A DNA stretch of 30,162 nt from a virus. The DNA is taken from the IMG/VR virus record IMGVR_UViG_3300035698_010356, positions 1-30,162 of that record; one strand, 5' to 3'. Each line of letters opens with the position of its first letter. Within the stretch, counting starts at the first letter, position 1. Made by a program: the position numbers and the translations under genes. Under the pieces are notes generated by a model. The model was not told the DNA's origin. It was given only the letters and a program-made list of their open reading frames with translations, and did no database searches. Shown piece after piece: positions 1 to 7,803 of this stretch.

Positions 1-223
1 ATTCCTGACAACTATACTCTTTTCGTTTTCTATACAAAATAAATTTAAGGTTTTGATTGTTTTTGTATGCTGCATCTTGTTTACCTCACTATATACTATA
101 TATAGGTATACATAACTCATATATAAATGTTTGTATTATAAAACAACATATAAGTATCTATATAGGTATTGCTATACTACCATACACATATACTAAGGTA
201 CTACATAGAAGGACAACTATTGG

Positions 224-245
224 GTTCTGAACGATAGTTCTGAAC
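224..245. repeat. Tandem palindromic 9-mer GTTCTGAAC
   Basis: GTTCTGAAC occurs at 224-232 and again at 237-245, separated by GATA. Each copy is itself palindromic (GTTC-T-GAAC) and the period is 13 bp. Paired palindromes with close to one-turn spacing are typical of a dimeric regulator or initiator site; the protein is unknown. Confidence 0.6.
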
Positions 246-280
246 ATATAGCATAGAAATTACTAGAGAGCACTACAATA

Positions 281-300
281 ATAATGATCTACATCATTAT
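281..300. repeat. Perfect inverted repeat ATAATGAT/ATCATTAT
   Basis: ATAATGAT (281-288) and ATCATTAT (293-300) are exact reverse complements around the loop CTAC. GATCTAC, which spans the loop, recurs at 306-312. This is either a protein-binding palindrome or a small hairpin; no function can be assigned. Confidence 0.55.
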
Positions 301-333
301 AATAAGATCTACTATCATCATCATAGTTTATTT

Positions 334-402
334 CTAAATTAGTACTAAAAAAGTACTAAAAAAGTCTTATTTATTACTATTATATTACTAAATTAGTACT
401 AA
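334..402. repeat. Iteron-like repeats around TTAGTACTAA
   Basis: The 15-mer CTAAATTAGTACTAA occurs at 334-348 and 388-402. Each copy contains the perfect 10-bp palindrome TTAGTACTAA, and a further AAGTACTAAA lies at 351-360. The cluster looks like iterons of a replication origin or an operator array; AT-rich sequence makes some repetition expected, but the exact 15-mer is unlikely by chance alone. Confidence 0.5.
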
Positions 403-608
403 TAATACTAATAGCATATTGATATACATATATCTATATTAATAAATATATCATAAATCTCCATTGTTCCACTTGTTCCATGCGAAATGGTGATTCAATA
501 TATATATTATGATATATATATACGATAGGGGTAGTGGTTAGAGAAAAGATGTTGAATTGCTTATATAGGTGGTCACATAAATTTTCCCAGAAAACACATT
601 TAACTGAT

Positions 609-672
609 GTGATTGATATTATCACGATGCCCCAGTATTTATATACAATCAGATGATTATCATAATTCTATA
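609..672 (+). promoter_or_regulatory. Archaeal-type promoter of the packaging genes
   Basis: TTTATATA at 638-645 sits about 27-34 nt before the ATG at 672, which would place transcription start within a few bases of the start codon (near-leaderless mRNA, as in many archaea). No Shine-Dalgarno site precedes this ATG, in agreement. Just upstream an inverted repeat GTGAT (609-613) / ATCAC (621-625) with a 7-nt loop could be an operator. Basis: TATA position seen; start-site distance from archaeal promoter rules. Confidence 0.6.
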
Positions 673-1052
673 TGGCGAAAGAAAGAAAACGACGCAGTGA
701 TACAGACGAAATCGTTGGCAGATTTATGAAAACTAGCATTCCTACTAAAGACTTTCAAGTGGACCATTTAATTCAATTAAAGATTTTAATAGACAATTTG
801 ATGAATAAATACAAAGATGATGAGATTATTAATATATCTGATTTTGCTAAGCTCTCTAAAAACATGGTTGCACTTACGGATAAAATCAGACGACAGGATG
901 AAGGCATTAAAATAAATCAGGATATACACCACAGTCACCTTAGACTGATTGATATCATGGATACCCAAGCAGATAATATTAAGCAGCTCAAAACAGATGA
1001 AAAGTTGATTACCTTAACTGAAGATGAAAAAGATAAAGAACAGAATAACTGA
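672..1052 (+). CDS. Putative small terminase subunit (TerS-like)
   Basis: A 126-residue, charged, mostly helical protein with a basic N-terminus (KERKRR at residues 3-8) and an acidic C-terminus. It lies directly upstream of the large terminase and overlaps it by 29 nt, the normal place for the DNA-recognition subunit that selects viral DNA for packaging. No clear helix-turn-helix signature can be read by eye, so the function is inferred from position and size. The start is the first ATG after a well placed TATA box. It could instead be an unrelated early-late regulator. Confidence 0.5.
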   Translation: MAKERKRRSDTDEIVGRFMKTSIPTKDFQVDHLIQLKILIDNLMNKYKDDEIINISDFAKLSKNMVALTDKIRRQDEGIKINQDIHHSHLRLIDIMDTQADNIKQLKTDEKLITLTEDEKDKEQNN

Positions 1053-2433
1053 ACTAGAACAACTAAACCTAGATAAGAAGTGGCAGATAGTAGATAATGA
1101 ATTGCCGAACTTTCTGGGGTATATAAGATCAGATCCTACTCTTTTCGCATATTTCTATTTCAATGATGATAGAAACAATACGTTCAAATCAAGACCTTAC
1201 CAAGATATAATCCTAAATGACAAGGGCAAGCGAATCGTTGTCTGCATCTCAAGGCAGATGGGCAAAACTACGATGTCTGCGATCAAAGCAATATATACTG
1301 CATTTTTCAATCCTGGAAGTGAAATAATTGTGGTTTCCAGAACCAAACCACAATCTATGGATATAATCAGAAGGATTAAAAAATTGTTTAGAACAGGAAG
1401 ATATACTGATTTCAAGGAATTTTTTATCTCACAGAAAGAATCTAAAGCAGAGATTATATTAAGATTAAAAGATAATAAAGAATCAAGAATACTATGTGTT
1501 CCTGCAACTGAAGCTGGAAGGGGGTACACAGCAGATATGGTTATTGTAGATGAAGCTGCATTTATTGAAAACGGAGATTATATATTTGAGCGAGTAATCT
1601 TACCTATTGTAACAGATACAAAAGGATCTATCTTGCTTTTGAGCACTCCAAACGGAAGGCGAGGATTCTTCTATAAGTGTTTTAAATCAGATTACTGGAA
1701 CTCATATCAATTTGATTATAGGGCCAATCCAAGGAATACAGAAATAGAGATGGATGAAAAAAGGAGTATAATGACAAGGCTTGCTTTTATGTCAGAATAC
1801 GAAGCTAAGTTTATTACATCCAAATCAGCTTATTTTAATGTTAATGAAATTGCACGATCCTTCAGTTTATTGGCTGGCCAGGGAGCTACTATTCAAAGGC
1901 CCCTATGTGTTGGAGTTGATTTCGGGAAGATGCATGATAAATCTGTTATAATGATAGGAACCATTGTAAATCCTAACGATACTCCAGACAAGCATATAAT
2001 TAGAGTGTTAGAAAGGAGAGTCAAGCCTCTGGGAACAAATTATGCGCAGATAATTGGAGAATTGCGATTTATTGCAAAAACCCTCAAACCTGCGATAATG
2101 GTACTGGACGCAACAGGAGTAGGAGAGTCACCTGCAGATATACTAGCTCAGGAGTCTGGGATGATAGTTGAGCCAATCAAATTCACAATTCAGTCTAAAA
2201 TAGATATATTTTCAAATCTCAAGGTTTTGTTTGAACAAGGCAGGATGCAGATCCCTGATGAACAAGAACTGAAAAATCAGCTTGAGATGTTTGAATATGA
2301 ATACACACTTCTTGGTAACATGAAGCTCCATGCACCAGAGAATGAACATGATGATGAGTGTGATGCATTAGCTTTAATGACATGGGGATTAACTCGTGGA
2401 AGAAATCCACCTGTAACAATGGAAATAATATGA
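1024..2433 (+). CDS. terL: Terminase large subunit (packaging ATPase-nuclease)
   Basis: The 469-residue motor cuts viral DNA and pumps it into the procapsid through the portal. ATPase motifs are visible: Walker A-type RQMGKTT (residues 78-84), Walker B MVIVDEA (172-178) with the catalytic Glu after Asp, and coupling motif STPNG (207-211). The C-terminal RNase H-fold nuclease has acidic positions at VDFG (Asp299), LDATG (Asp362) and DDECD (443-447). Length and motif order match a complete family member. The ATG overlaps the preceding gene by 29 nt, suggesting translational coupling. The SD-like site of the next gene overlaps its stop codon. Confidence 0.95.
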   Translation: MKKIKNRITELEQLNLDKKWQIVDNELPNFLGYIRSDPTLFAYFYFNDDRNNTFKSRPYQDIILNDKGKRIVVCISRQMGKTTMSAIKAIYTAFFNPGSEIIVVSRTKPQSMDIIRRIKKLFRTGRYTDFKEFFISQKESKAEIILRLKDNKESRILCVPATEAGRGYTADMVIVDEAAFIENGDYIFERVILPIVTDTKGSILLLSTPNGRRGFFYKCFKSDYWNSYQFDYRANPRNTEIEMDEKRSIMTRLAFMSEYEAKFITSKSAYFNVNEIARSFSLLAGQGATIQRPLCVGVDFGKMHDKSVIMIGTIVNPNDTPDKHIIRVLERRVKPLGTNYAQIIGELRFIAKTLKPAIMVLDATGVGESPADILAQESGMIVEPIKFTIQSKIDIFSNLKVLFEQGRMQIPDEQELKNQLEMFEYEYTLLGNMKLHAPENEHDDECDALALMTWGLTRGRNPPVTMEII

Positions 2434-2443
2434 GGTGAATAAT

Positions 2444-2530
2444 ATGAGTGATAGAGATGGAAGAGGGCCAAGAACAAGAAGCCCAAGACCAAGCAAGCCA
2501 AAAGGTGGCAGAAGAAGAGGAAATTGTTAA
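2444..2530 (+). CDS. Very basic 28-residue peptide
   Basis: A short frame (MSDRDGRGPRTR..., ending RRRGNC) starts at an ATG placed 5 nt after a full GAGGTGA site (2432-2438), the same motif and spacing used by the safe genes of this window. It is rich in Arg, Lys, Pro and Gly. The next gene starts one base after its stop. The same DNA read in a second frame (GTG at 2448) gives an acidic, Gln/Glu-rich N-terminal extension of the downstream protein, so only one of the two readings may be real. The SD spacing favours this one. No function is known. Confidence 0.5.
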   Translation: MSDRDGRGPRTRSPRPSKPKGGRRRGNC

Positions 2531-2531
2531 A

Positions 2532-2768
2532 ATGGATAAAACAAAAATTACATTAAGAGACACTGCAAGGATTTTCAAATTAAACCAGAAGACACTTGCG
2601 ATTGGTATCAAGCCAGCGATAAAAGTTCCGCTTGAGCTGAAGCATGGTGACTATGTAGATTTGACAATTCGAAAGACTGGGTTGAATGTCCCTTATCTGG
2701 GACCTAAGAGAAATGCACCACCAGTGGAACAAGAAGATGGGACAAAAGAACTTGACGACAGTATTTAA
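2532..2768 (+). CDS. Small AbrB/SpoVT-like swapped-hairpin protein
   Basis: Taken from the ATG at 2532 this is 78 residues; an in-frame GTG at 2448 would extend it to 106. The central part (LAIGIKPAIKVP, then LKHGDYVDLTIRK) follows the pattern of AbrB/MazE-type DNA-binding hairpins, in which a strand pair is followed by a hydrophobic-x-x-GD-x-V segment. Such proteins bind DNA as dimers and often regulate their own operons. Position between terminase and portal fits a small regulatory or packaging accessory. Assignment is by pattern only. Confidence 0.5.
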   Translation: MDKTKITLRDTARIFKLNQKTLAIGIKPAIKVPLELKHGDYVDLTIRKTGLNVPYLGPKRNAPPVEQEDGTKELDDSI

Positions 2769-2777
2769 ATATGCAAA

Positions 2778-3149
2778 ATGACAGAAACTATAGTAAAACC
2801 TATGAAAAAGGTAGGAAAAGTACGTAAAACTATCAATAAAGTCCGAGAAAGTCCCATTAAACTCAAAAGATGGGTAATATTGACAACATTATCAAAACTG
2901 GACAAATTTTTGAGAAGATACGGAATTATAAATATTCCAGAAACAGACATAAATGATTTTTTGTTTGAAACATACCAAAAACCAGCGATAAAATGGATTA
3001 TATCAATGATAATGACTTCAATCCCAATTTGCATGGGTTTAATATTATTATGGATCATCCCTCCTTTACGAGCTGTCCCTGTTTCGGCAGGGGTGGCAAT
3101 ATTTTGGTGGTTGTTGGTAGAATTTAAAAGAGATTGGGTGAAAAAATAA
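2778..3149 (+). CDS. Membrane protein with two C-terminal helices
   Basis: A 123-residue protein with a basic first half (several KK/KR pairs) and two hydrophobic segments at about residues 72-96 and 99-115, ending in a basic KRDWVKK tail. The helical hairpin resembles small holin or membrane-anchoring proteins, but sequence identity to a family cannot be claimed. It sits in the packaging module between terminase and portal, which is an uncommon site for a lysis gene. The start is the ATG 9 nt after the previous stop; no strong SD is present. Confidence 0.6.
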   Translation: MTETIVKPMKKVGKVRKTINKVRESPIKLKRWVILTTLSKLDKFLRRYGIINIPETDINDFLFETYQKPAIKWIISMIMTSIPICMGLILLWIIPPLRAVPVSAGVAIFWWLLVEFKRDWVKK

Positions 3150-3175
3150 AATAGATAAACGAAGAGGTGAATAGA

Positions 3176-3331
3176 ATGAAAGAAGTTTTATTAATTAGTT
3201 TGAAAGATGTTGCAAAAATAGAAGAAAGAACAAAAGAAAAAGGAATAGATGCTGTTTTTATTCCAATAAAAATCAAAGAAACAAACAAAGAAAACATTGT
3301 TTTTGTTATAGATTCAAAAAGGTTATCATAA
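3176..3331 (+). CDS. 51-residue hypothetical protein
   Basis: A short frame preceded by a full GAGGTGA (3164-3170) 5 nt before the ATG, which is the best reason to call it. The product alternates charged and beta-branched residues (starts MKEVLLISLKDV, ends FVIDSKRLS) and has no membrane segment or cysteine. It fits the gap between its neighbours exactly. Function unknown. Confidence 0.65.
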   Translation: MKEVLLISLKDVAKIEERTKEKGIDAVFIPIKIKETNKENIVFVIDSKRLS

Positions 3332-3344
3332 ACCAGAGGTAAAA

Positions 3345-3698
3345 ATGAAAGGCGATAAAAGAAGAGAAAAACAAATGGAAAAGATGAAGGCAAAAGCATC
3401 AGCAGAAAGAACACCTGAACAGTTGAATGAAGACAGAATCAAGACAGTAGAATGGATTGAGAAAGTCATTCCAACACATGAAAAAGAGATTGCGTTCAGA
3501 GAAGAACAAATAAGCACAGGAAACATATTAGAAAAAAGTGACAAATACGTCGACGGGAAAAAGAGAGATTTTGAAATAGAGTTTGAAATAAAGAACCAAA
3601 AGGATATATTAGCAGGTTTGCTAGATCAGTTAAAATTTGTTAAAAAAGACATAGAAGAATATGATAGAACTAAAGAGCCAGATAAGACCAGTACTTAA
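3345..3698 (+). CDS. Coiled-coil protein upstream of portal
   Basis: A 117-residue, highly charged and mainly helical protein, Lys/Glu-rich throughout, with long heptad-like stretches at about residues 1-60 and 72-105. GAGGT lies 6-7 nt before the ATG. Its end overlaps the portal gene by 38 nt in another frame, suggesting coupled translation. A role as a scaffold-like or packaging accessory is possible from position and composition, but the family is not recognised. Confidence 0.65.
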   Translation: MKGDKRREKQMEKMKAKASAERTPEQLNEDRIKTVEWIEKVIPTHEKEIAFREEQISTGNILEKSDKYVDGKKRDFEIEFEIKNQKDILAGLLDQLKFVKKDIEEYDRTKEPDKTST

Positions 3699-5064
3699 TT
3701 CAAATTTTTATCCATCTAACATAAAAGGTAGTGGAACATTCACACAAACCCCTAGAGGGTATGATATAAAAGAATTAATGTGGTGGGTAAAAAGAACACC
3801 TGAATGTATTGGAATCGGAAGAAGGATAGCAATGGATATTGTTTCTAAGATTTCTTTTAAAGCTATTGATAAAAAAAACACAGGCAGACCATCTGATAAG
3901 TATAAACAAGATACTGAAGACAAAGCCAAAGCATTCGCAGTAAACGAGAATCTAAGGGAAAAGTTAGTTGCAGCAATATTTGATTGGGTTTTCACTGGAG
4001 ATGCTTATATTTGGCATAATATGATGGAAGGCCAGAAATTAAAAGAAATAACAGCCCCTATCATCCATAAGCTAGAATTAAAAAAGGATTCAAAATTAAG
4101 AGCACTTGATGAGGATTTTAGTGCGTTGTCTACTATTGAACTAATCCCATCTACTACAGTTGAGATAAGGCATAATGGACAGAAAGTAATATTCTATGTT
4201 CAGAATGTTTTAGGAAATGAAAGAAAATATGACCCAGATAACGTAATCCATGCAAGATTCATGTATTTAGATGGAGATATATATGGATTTTCACCAATGA
4301 TTGCAGCAGGTGGCGTAATTCAATCACTTGGATATATCAAAGATTATTCTATGAATTACTTTAATAATGGCGGACCAGACATGGTTTTCAAACTTCCAAA
4401 GGAAATGGCTGGAAGTCCTAATCATGAGGCTCTAAAGCAGGGCCTTCAAAAATATAAAGATATGAGAACAAAACGTGGAAACTTAGTATTCACAGGAGAG
4501 CTTGAAATAGAAGAATTAAACAAATGGAACAAAGACATGGAATTTAGACAATATGCTATATATCTTACTGGTTGCCTTGCTTTTGCATTCAATATGCCAG
4601 CAGACATTATTTCTTCAATTCTAGGTGTAGACATAAAAGGAACTGCAATGGGTTCAGATATTGAAGATGCAGGTTATAATAGGAATATATCCCACTCACA
4701 AGAGTATTGGGAAAATTTACTCAATTCACAATTTTTCAACAGATACATGGATGTAGAGATTTCTTTTGAAAGAGAATATAAACAAGAGCAGATAAGACTC
4801 TCTCAGGAAAGGATGCAAAACCTTCCTCTTGCTGAATTTATGTTCAAACACAAATATCCTGTTTCTGATGAGTTCTTTCATAATATTCTTCAGATCCCTA
4901 GAAAATACCTTGAGAAAGGAAAGATAAAGCGTGAAGTCGAAGAATTAATGGCTACTTCTGGCTCTACCAAGCCACAACCAGGACCGAACCAACAAAAGTA
5001 CCAGGATCAAAAGAAGGCTCAGCAGAAGCCTCAAGAGAGAAATAATCCTCCAATCGGCAGGTAG
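3661..5064 (+). CDS. Portal protein
   Basis: The 467-residue protein fits the dodecameric ring at the capsid vertex through which DNA enters and leaves and to which the terminase docks. Supporting features: typical length, N-terminal WWVKRTPECIGIGRRIA helix, the GFSPM turn (about residue 218-222), a long alpha/beta core, the segment FNMPADIISS followed by a Gly/Asp loop as in HK97-type portals, and a Gln/Pro/Lys-rich flexible C-terminus (about 425-467). Order TerL-portal-protease-coat is the classical one. The start overlaps the upstream gene; the next in-frame Met (residue 39) would remove conserved-looking sequence. Confidence 0.9.
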   Translation: MIELKSQIRPVLNSNFYPSNIKGSGTFTQTPRGYDIKELMWWVKRTPECIGIGRRIAMDIVSKISFKAIDKKNTGRPSDKYKQDTEDKAKAFAVNENLREKLVAAIFDWVFTGDAYIWHNMMEGQKLKEITAPIIHKLELKKDSKLRALDEDFSALSTIELIPSTTVEIRHNGQKVIFYVQNVLGNERKYDPDNVIHARFMYLDGDIYGFSPMIAAGGVIQSLGYIKDYSMNYFNNGGPDMVFKLPKEMAGSPNHEALKQGLQKYKDMRTKRGNLVFTGELEIEELNKWNKDMEFRQYAIYLTGCLAFAFNMPADIISSILGVDIKGTAMGSDIEDAGYNRNISHSQEYWENLLNSQFFNRYMDVEISFEREYKQEQIRLSQERMQNLPLAEFMFKHKYPVSDEFFHNILQIPRKYLEKGKIKREVEELMATSGSTKPQPGPNQQKYQDQKKAQQKPQERNNPPIGR

Positions 5065-5112
5065 TATTTATATATTAATAATTTAACTAATAACTTATGT
5101 TTAAGTAGTTTA
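5065..5112 (+). promoter_or_regulatory. TATA box before the capsid gene
   Basis: TATTTATATATT at 5065-5076, directly after the portal stop, is followed 36 nt later by the ATG at 5112. Archaeal spacing would put the start site near 5097 and give a leader of about 15 nt. No good SD precedes 5112. A dedicated promoter for the most abundant virion protein is plausible. Confidence 0.5.
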
Positions 5113-7154
5113 TGAATTATAACACTATGGAAAAACCAAAATCTAATGGAAAAATGATTAAAACTTCTAAGCTTAAGTTAGAACTCAAAGAAATTGATGG
5201 AGAGTTTTATACTAAAGGTTTTATAGCAACAACTCATGTTGATGCTGTTGATGATAAAATAATGAAAGAAACTTTAGAAGGTTGGTCAAATCAGATTAAT
5301 ACAACTAAAATTCCTGTTTCTTTGCGTCATGATATGGATGATTCAACTTTGATTGCTGCTAGTGTTAAATCTTCAGTAGACAAACTAGATGATGGCGAAT
5401 ATGGTCTTTGGGTGGAAACACATTATAATAAAGCACATCCTGAGTTCGATACAGTCCATTATGAAATTGATAATGATTTTCTTACTAATTATTCTATAGA
5501 GTATGACACAAGAGATGATATAACAACCCACAAAGAGATGATTAATGGGAAATGGATAAGATTATTAGAGCCAGAAACAGAACTTGCAGGATATGGTTTG
5601 TGCAACATGAGAAAAGCCGCAAACAAAGAAGCTAAGCTCTATAAACAGATTATGGTTATGAAAAAGCCAGATGAAATTAAAACAAAAAAAGAGGTAAACA
5701 AAATGCCAGAGAAAAAAGAAGAACAACCAAAAGTACCTGAAGCTCCAAAAGAAGAACCAAAGGAAGAGCCAAAGGAAGAAGCACAATCAGAAGAGAAAAA
5801 AGAAGAAGAGGAAGGAGAAAAAACAAAGAAAACAGTTCCTTCTGAAACAAAAGAGATGATGATGAAAGAATTAGGAGAACTGAGAAAAGAAATGAAAGAA
5901 GCAATGGAAAAACAGAAACCACTAATTCCAGAGACTAAGGAGAAAAAAATGGAAGTCAAAGAGATTAAAGATTATTGCCAGAGAGTTTTCGGAAAAGAGA
6001 TAGAAGGAAAGGAAGTTAAAGCTCCAATTTCTACTCAGTGGAAAACAGCAGGAAAACTACACAATTATTTACAGACAAAAACAGGTGGAGACTTGCCTAG
6101 TGCGGGACAATCACTTCCTTTTGAATGTAACGGAACAAAGATCGAACTAAAAGCAGCAGATCATGGCCACATAATTCCAGATAGTTATACAGGAACACAA
6201 ACAACCTGGGCAAACATATATGGCGCTTATGAAGAGTATCCTGCTGAAATGGGTGCAGTTTATCAGCCAATTATAATCAACCAAATGAATGATGCAGTGA
6301 ACACATGGAACTTGCTTGACAAAGTAGATTACTCTAATTCAAGTACAATTACATTTAGAGTCAGAAATGCAAGAAACTCAGCAGTAGGCGGTTATACTGA
6401 AGAAACAGGAACTACATCTATGGTTAATACAGATTTCGATGGGGAAGTTAGCTATCAAAAGAACCACCAGATATTTTCCTATTATAAGGCAAATGTGATG
6501 GTATCAGGTCCATTGATGAAATTTGCAGCAGGTGCAGGTGGAATGGGAGATGTTTATTCTCAAGAGATTGCATGGTCTACAAAAGATTTAATCAAGGCAC
6601 TTAATCAGGCTATATTAGGCTCAGGTGCAGGAACAGCAGAAAATGCTTGTTTAGGATTTGAAGTATTAGGACTTCAAACAGGAAATCTATATGCACACTC
6701 CAGGACAACTTTTACATTGCTTAAATCAGGCGGATATGATAACCTGAGTTCAGCAGCAATAACATTGAAGAAAATGAGAGAGATGGTTAGGACTGTTGAA
6801 GAAAATGGAGCAGACAGAAGGGATCTAGTATTTATCTGTGATCCACTACAAGTTGATTTTATCAAAGCATTAATCCAACCAATGCAGACCCTTACACCAA
6901 CATCAGGAACAGTAGGATTCACTGGAACAATAAGTTTAGATGGAGTTCCAATTTTCTCAGATGTTGATTGTAACACTGACGATTTGTTTTTAATAGACAA
7001 GGCACACACAAAGATTGGAATCAGTGTACCTCCAGTTTATGAAGAACTTGGAAAGCAATCAGACTGCAGGATGGGTATAATCAAAACATACTTTAACTTG
7101 TTTTGCACAGCACCAAACCACAACTTTTGGGCTTACGGATTAGCAGTCACATAA
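5112..7154 (+). CDS. HK97-type prohead protease fused to major capsid protein
   Basis: A 680-residue fusion. Residues about 18-190 match the HK97 prohead protease pattern: GFIATTHVDAVDD, candidate catalytic His73 in LRHD, and candidate nucleophile Ser128 in NYSIEYD, followed by the usual LAGYGL strand. Residues 198-275 are a Lys/Glu/Pro linker with a coiled coil (MMMKELGELRKEM), comparable to the scaffolding delta domain of HK97-like coats. Residues about 280-680 have the length and texture of an HK97-fold coat (QMNDAVNTWNLLDKVDY, then a long beta-rich core). The protease would cut the linker after assembly. An internal SD and ATG (5690-5705) could give coat without protease. A T-tract follows the stop. 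Confidence 0.85.
   Translation: MNYNTMEKPKSNGKMIKTSKLKLELKEIDGEFYTKGFIATTHVDAVDDKIMKETLEGWSNQINTTKIPVSLRHDMDDSTLIAASVKSSVDKLDDGEYGLWVETHYNKAHPEFDTVHYEIDNDFLTNYSIEYDTRDDITTHKEMINGKWIRLLEPETELAGYGLCNMRKAANKEAKLYKQIMVMKKPDEIKTKKEVNKMPEKKEEQPKVPEAPKEEPKEEPKEEAQSEEKKEEEEGEKTKKTVPSETKEMMMKELGELRKEMKEAMEKQKPLIPETKEKKMEVKEIKDYCQRVFGKEIEGKEVKAPISTQWKTAGKLHNYLQTKTGGDLPSAGQSLPFECNGTKIELKAADHGHIIPDSYTGTQTTWANIYGAYEEYPAEMGAVYQPIIINQMNDAVNTWNLLDKVDYSNSSTITFRVRNARNSAVGGYTEETGTTSMVNTDFDGEVSYQKNHQIFSYYKANVMVSGPLMKFAAGAGGMGDVYSQEIAWSTKDLIKALNQAILGSGAGTAENACLGFEVLGLQTGNLYAHSRTTFTLLKSGGYDNLSSAAITLKKMREMVRTVEENGADRRDLVFICDPLQVDFIKALIQPMQTLTPTSGTVGFTGTISLDGVPIFSDVDCNTDDLFLIDKAHTKIGISVPPVYEELGKQSDCRMGIIKTYFNLFCTAPNHNFWAYGLAVT
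5690..5705 (+). promoter_or_regulatory. Internal ribosome binding site and in-frame start
   Basis: AGAGGT at 5690-5695 is followed by 7 nt and an in-frame ATG at 5703 (codon 198 of the fusion), exactly between the protease domain and the scaffold-like linker. The same GAGGTAA-type site starts the genes at 3345 and 9570. It would yield a 483-residue linker-plus-coat product without the protease. Confidence 0.5.
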
Positions 7155-7159
7155 ACTGC

Positions 7160-7172
7160 TTTTTTATTTTTT
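7160..7172 (+). terminator. T-tract terminator after the capsid gene
   Basis: T6-A-T6 starts 6 nt after the capsid stop codon. Archaeal RNA polymerase terminates on such T-tracts without a hairpin, so this may end or reduce transcription from the capsid promoter before the small genes that follow. Confidence 0.5.
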
Positions 7173-7192
7173 ATAATTATATGAGGTGAATT

Positions 7193-7525
7193 ATGGCATC
7201 AGAACTATTGGATTTCGCAGCTACAAAATACAAACAACCATCTGGAACAGATGGAATAAATGATTGGATGGAATTAAACAATCCACCAACAGAAGTATTC
7301 AGAGTAACCTCTAATGAAGATGGGGATTGGTTCTTTTGTAGAAGGATATGCAAAGTTCAAAATATAAGAATACAGAATCATGGTACAACATGCGCAACAG
7401 GAGCAGACATGGCTCCAGCAAAAGTTACAGTAACACATAGTTCAACTGGAGGGACAGCAAAGATAACAATAGGGCATACAACTTCAAGAGAATCATTTTC
7501 AGTTGTAATAATAGGTACATTATAA
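7193..7525 (+). CDS. Small beta-rich virion protein, decoration candidate A
   Basis: A 110-residue, Thr/Ser-rich beta protein with GAGGTG at 7183-7188 in front of its ATG. It shares a pattern with the next gene product: DGDWFFCRRICKVQNIRI here versus DGDYYDCKQLSRIKVAFA there, and a hydrophobic C-terminal strand SVVIIG. Its place directly after the coat gene and its small size fit a capsid decoration or stabilising protein. The family is not recognised; function is inferred from position. Confidence 0.7.
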   Translation: MASELLDFAATKYKQPSGTDGINDWMELNNPPTEVFRVTSNEDGDWFFCRRICKVQNIRIQNHGTTCATGADMAPAKVTVTHSSTGGTAKITIGHTTSRESFSVVIIGTL

Positions 7526-7803
7526 TGGCAAAAAGACCAGTAGATACAACGCTAACAGTACCGATGGAAACATCAAATCCTAGTCTTGAATTAGTACATT
7601 TTACTACTCAAAGTAAAGATGGAGATTATTATGATTGCAAACAATTATCAAGAATCAAAGTAGCATTTGCTACTAACTTAACTTCAGCAGATAAATGTAT
7701 CCAAGTAAGTTGGGCTATTCAAGCAAATGGACAACCAAGAATAACATTAGTTCCAGAGGAAGCAAGTACTTCTGGTTATCTTACAATAGTGGGGTGGAAA
7801 TGA
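7525..7803 (+). CDS. Small beta-rich virion protein, decoration candidate B
   Basis: A 92-residue protein whose ATG shares the last base of the previous stop codon. It looks like a diverged paralogue of the preceding protein (shared DGD-aromatic-x-C core and a final YLTIVG strand). The two probably form the same fold and may make a hetero-oligomer on the capsid surface. This assignment is by alignment by eye and position only. Confidence 0.7.
   Translation: MAKRPVDTTLTVPMETSNPSLELVHFTTQSKDGDYYDCKQLSRIKVAFATNLTSADKCIQVSWAIQANGQPRITLVPEEASTSGYLTIVGWK

Larger units (their letters stand above)
1..671. other. Gene-free AT-rich control region
   Basis: No credible gene was found here; the only longer open frame (minus strand 434-625) has no promoter or coding character. 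The stretch is very AT-rich and crowded with short repeats: the 11-mer TATATAGGTAT at 99-109 and 159-169, the tandem palindrome GTTCTGAAC at 224-232 and 237-245, a perfect 8-bp hairpin at 281-300, a 15-bp direct repeat at 334-348 and 388-402, and TTGTTCCA twice at 464-471 and 473-480. This density suggests a control region, replication origin or packaging site upstream of the terminase genes. Which of these it is cannot be told from sequence alone. Confidence 0.6.

Noticed and set aside
434-625. 63-residue minus-strand open frame in the left control region
   Set aside because: It lies in repeat-rich DNA, has a composition set by AT richness (many Ile/Tyr), no promoter or SD, and is the only minus-strand candidate in a + strand genome.
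5565-5959. Minus-strand open frames opposite the capsid linker
   Set aside because: They mirror the Lys/Glu-rich linker, which reads as Phe/Leu/Ser-rich sequence on the other strand. They are shadows of the real gene.
7695-7799. Upstream extension of the third small protein to 7695
   Set aside because: It would overlap the preceding gene by over 100 bp; the ATG pair at 7800/7803 with a purine-rich site upstream is a better start.
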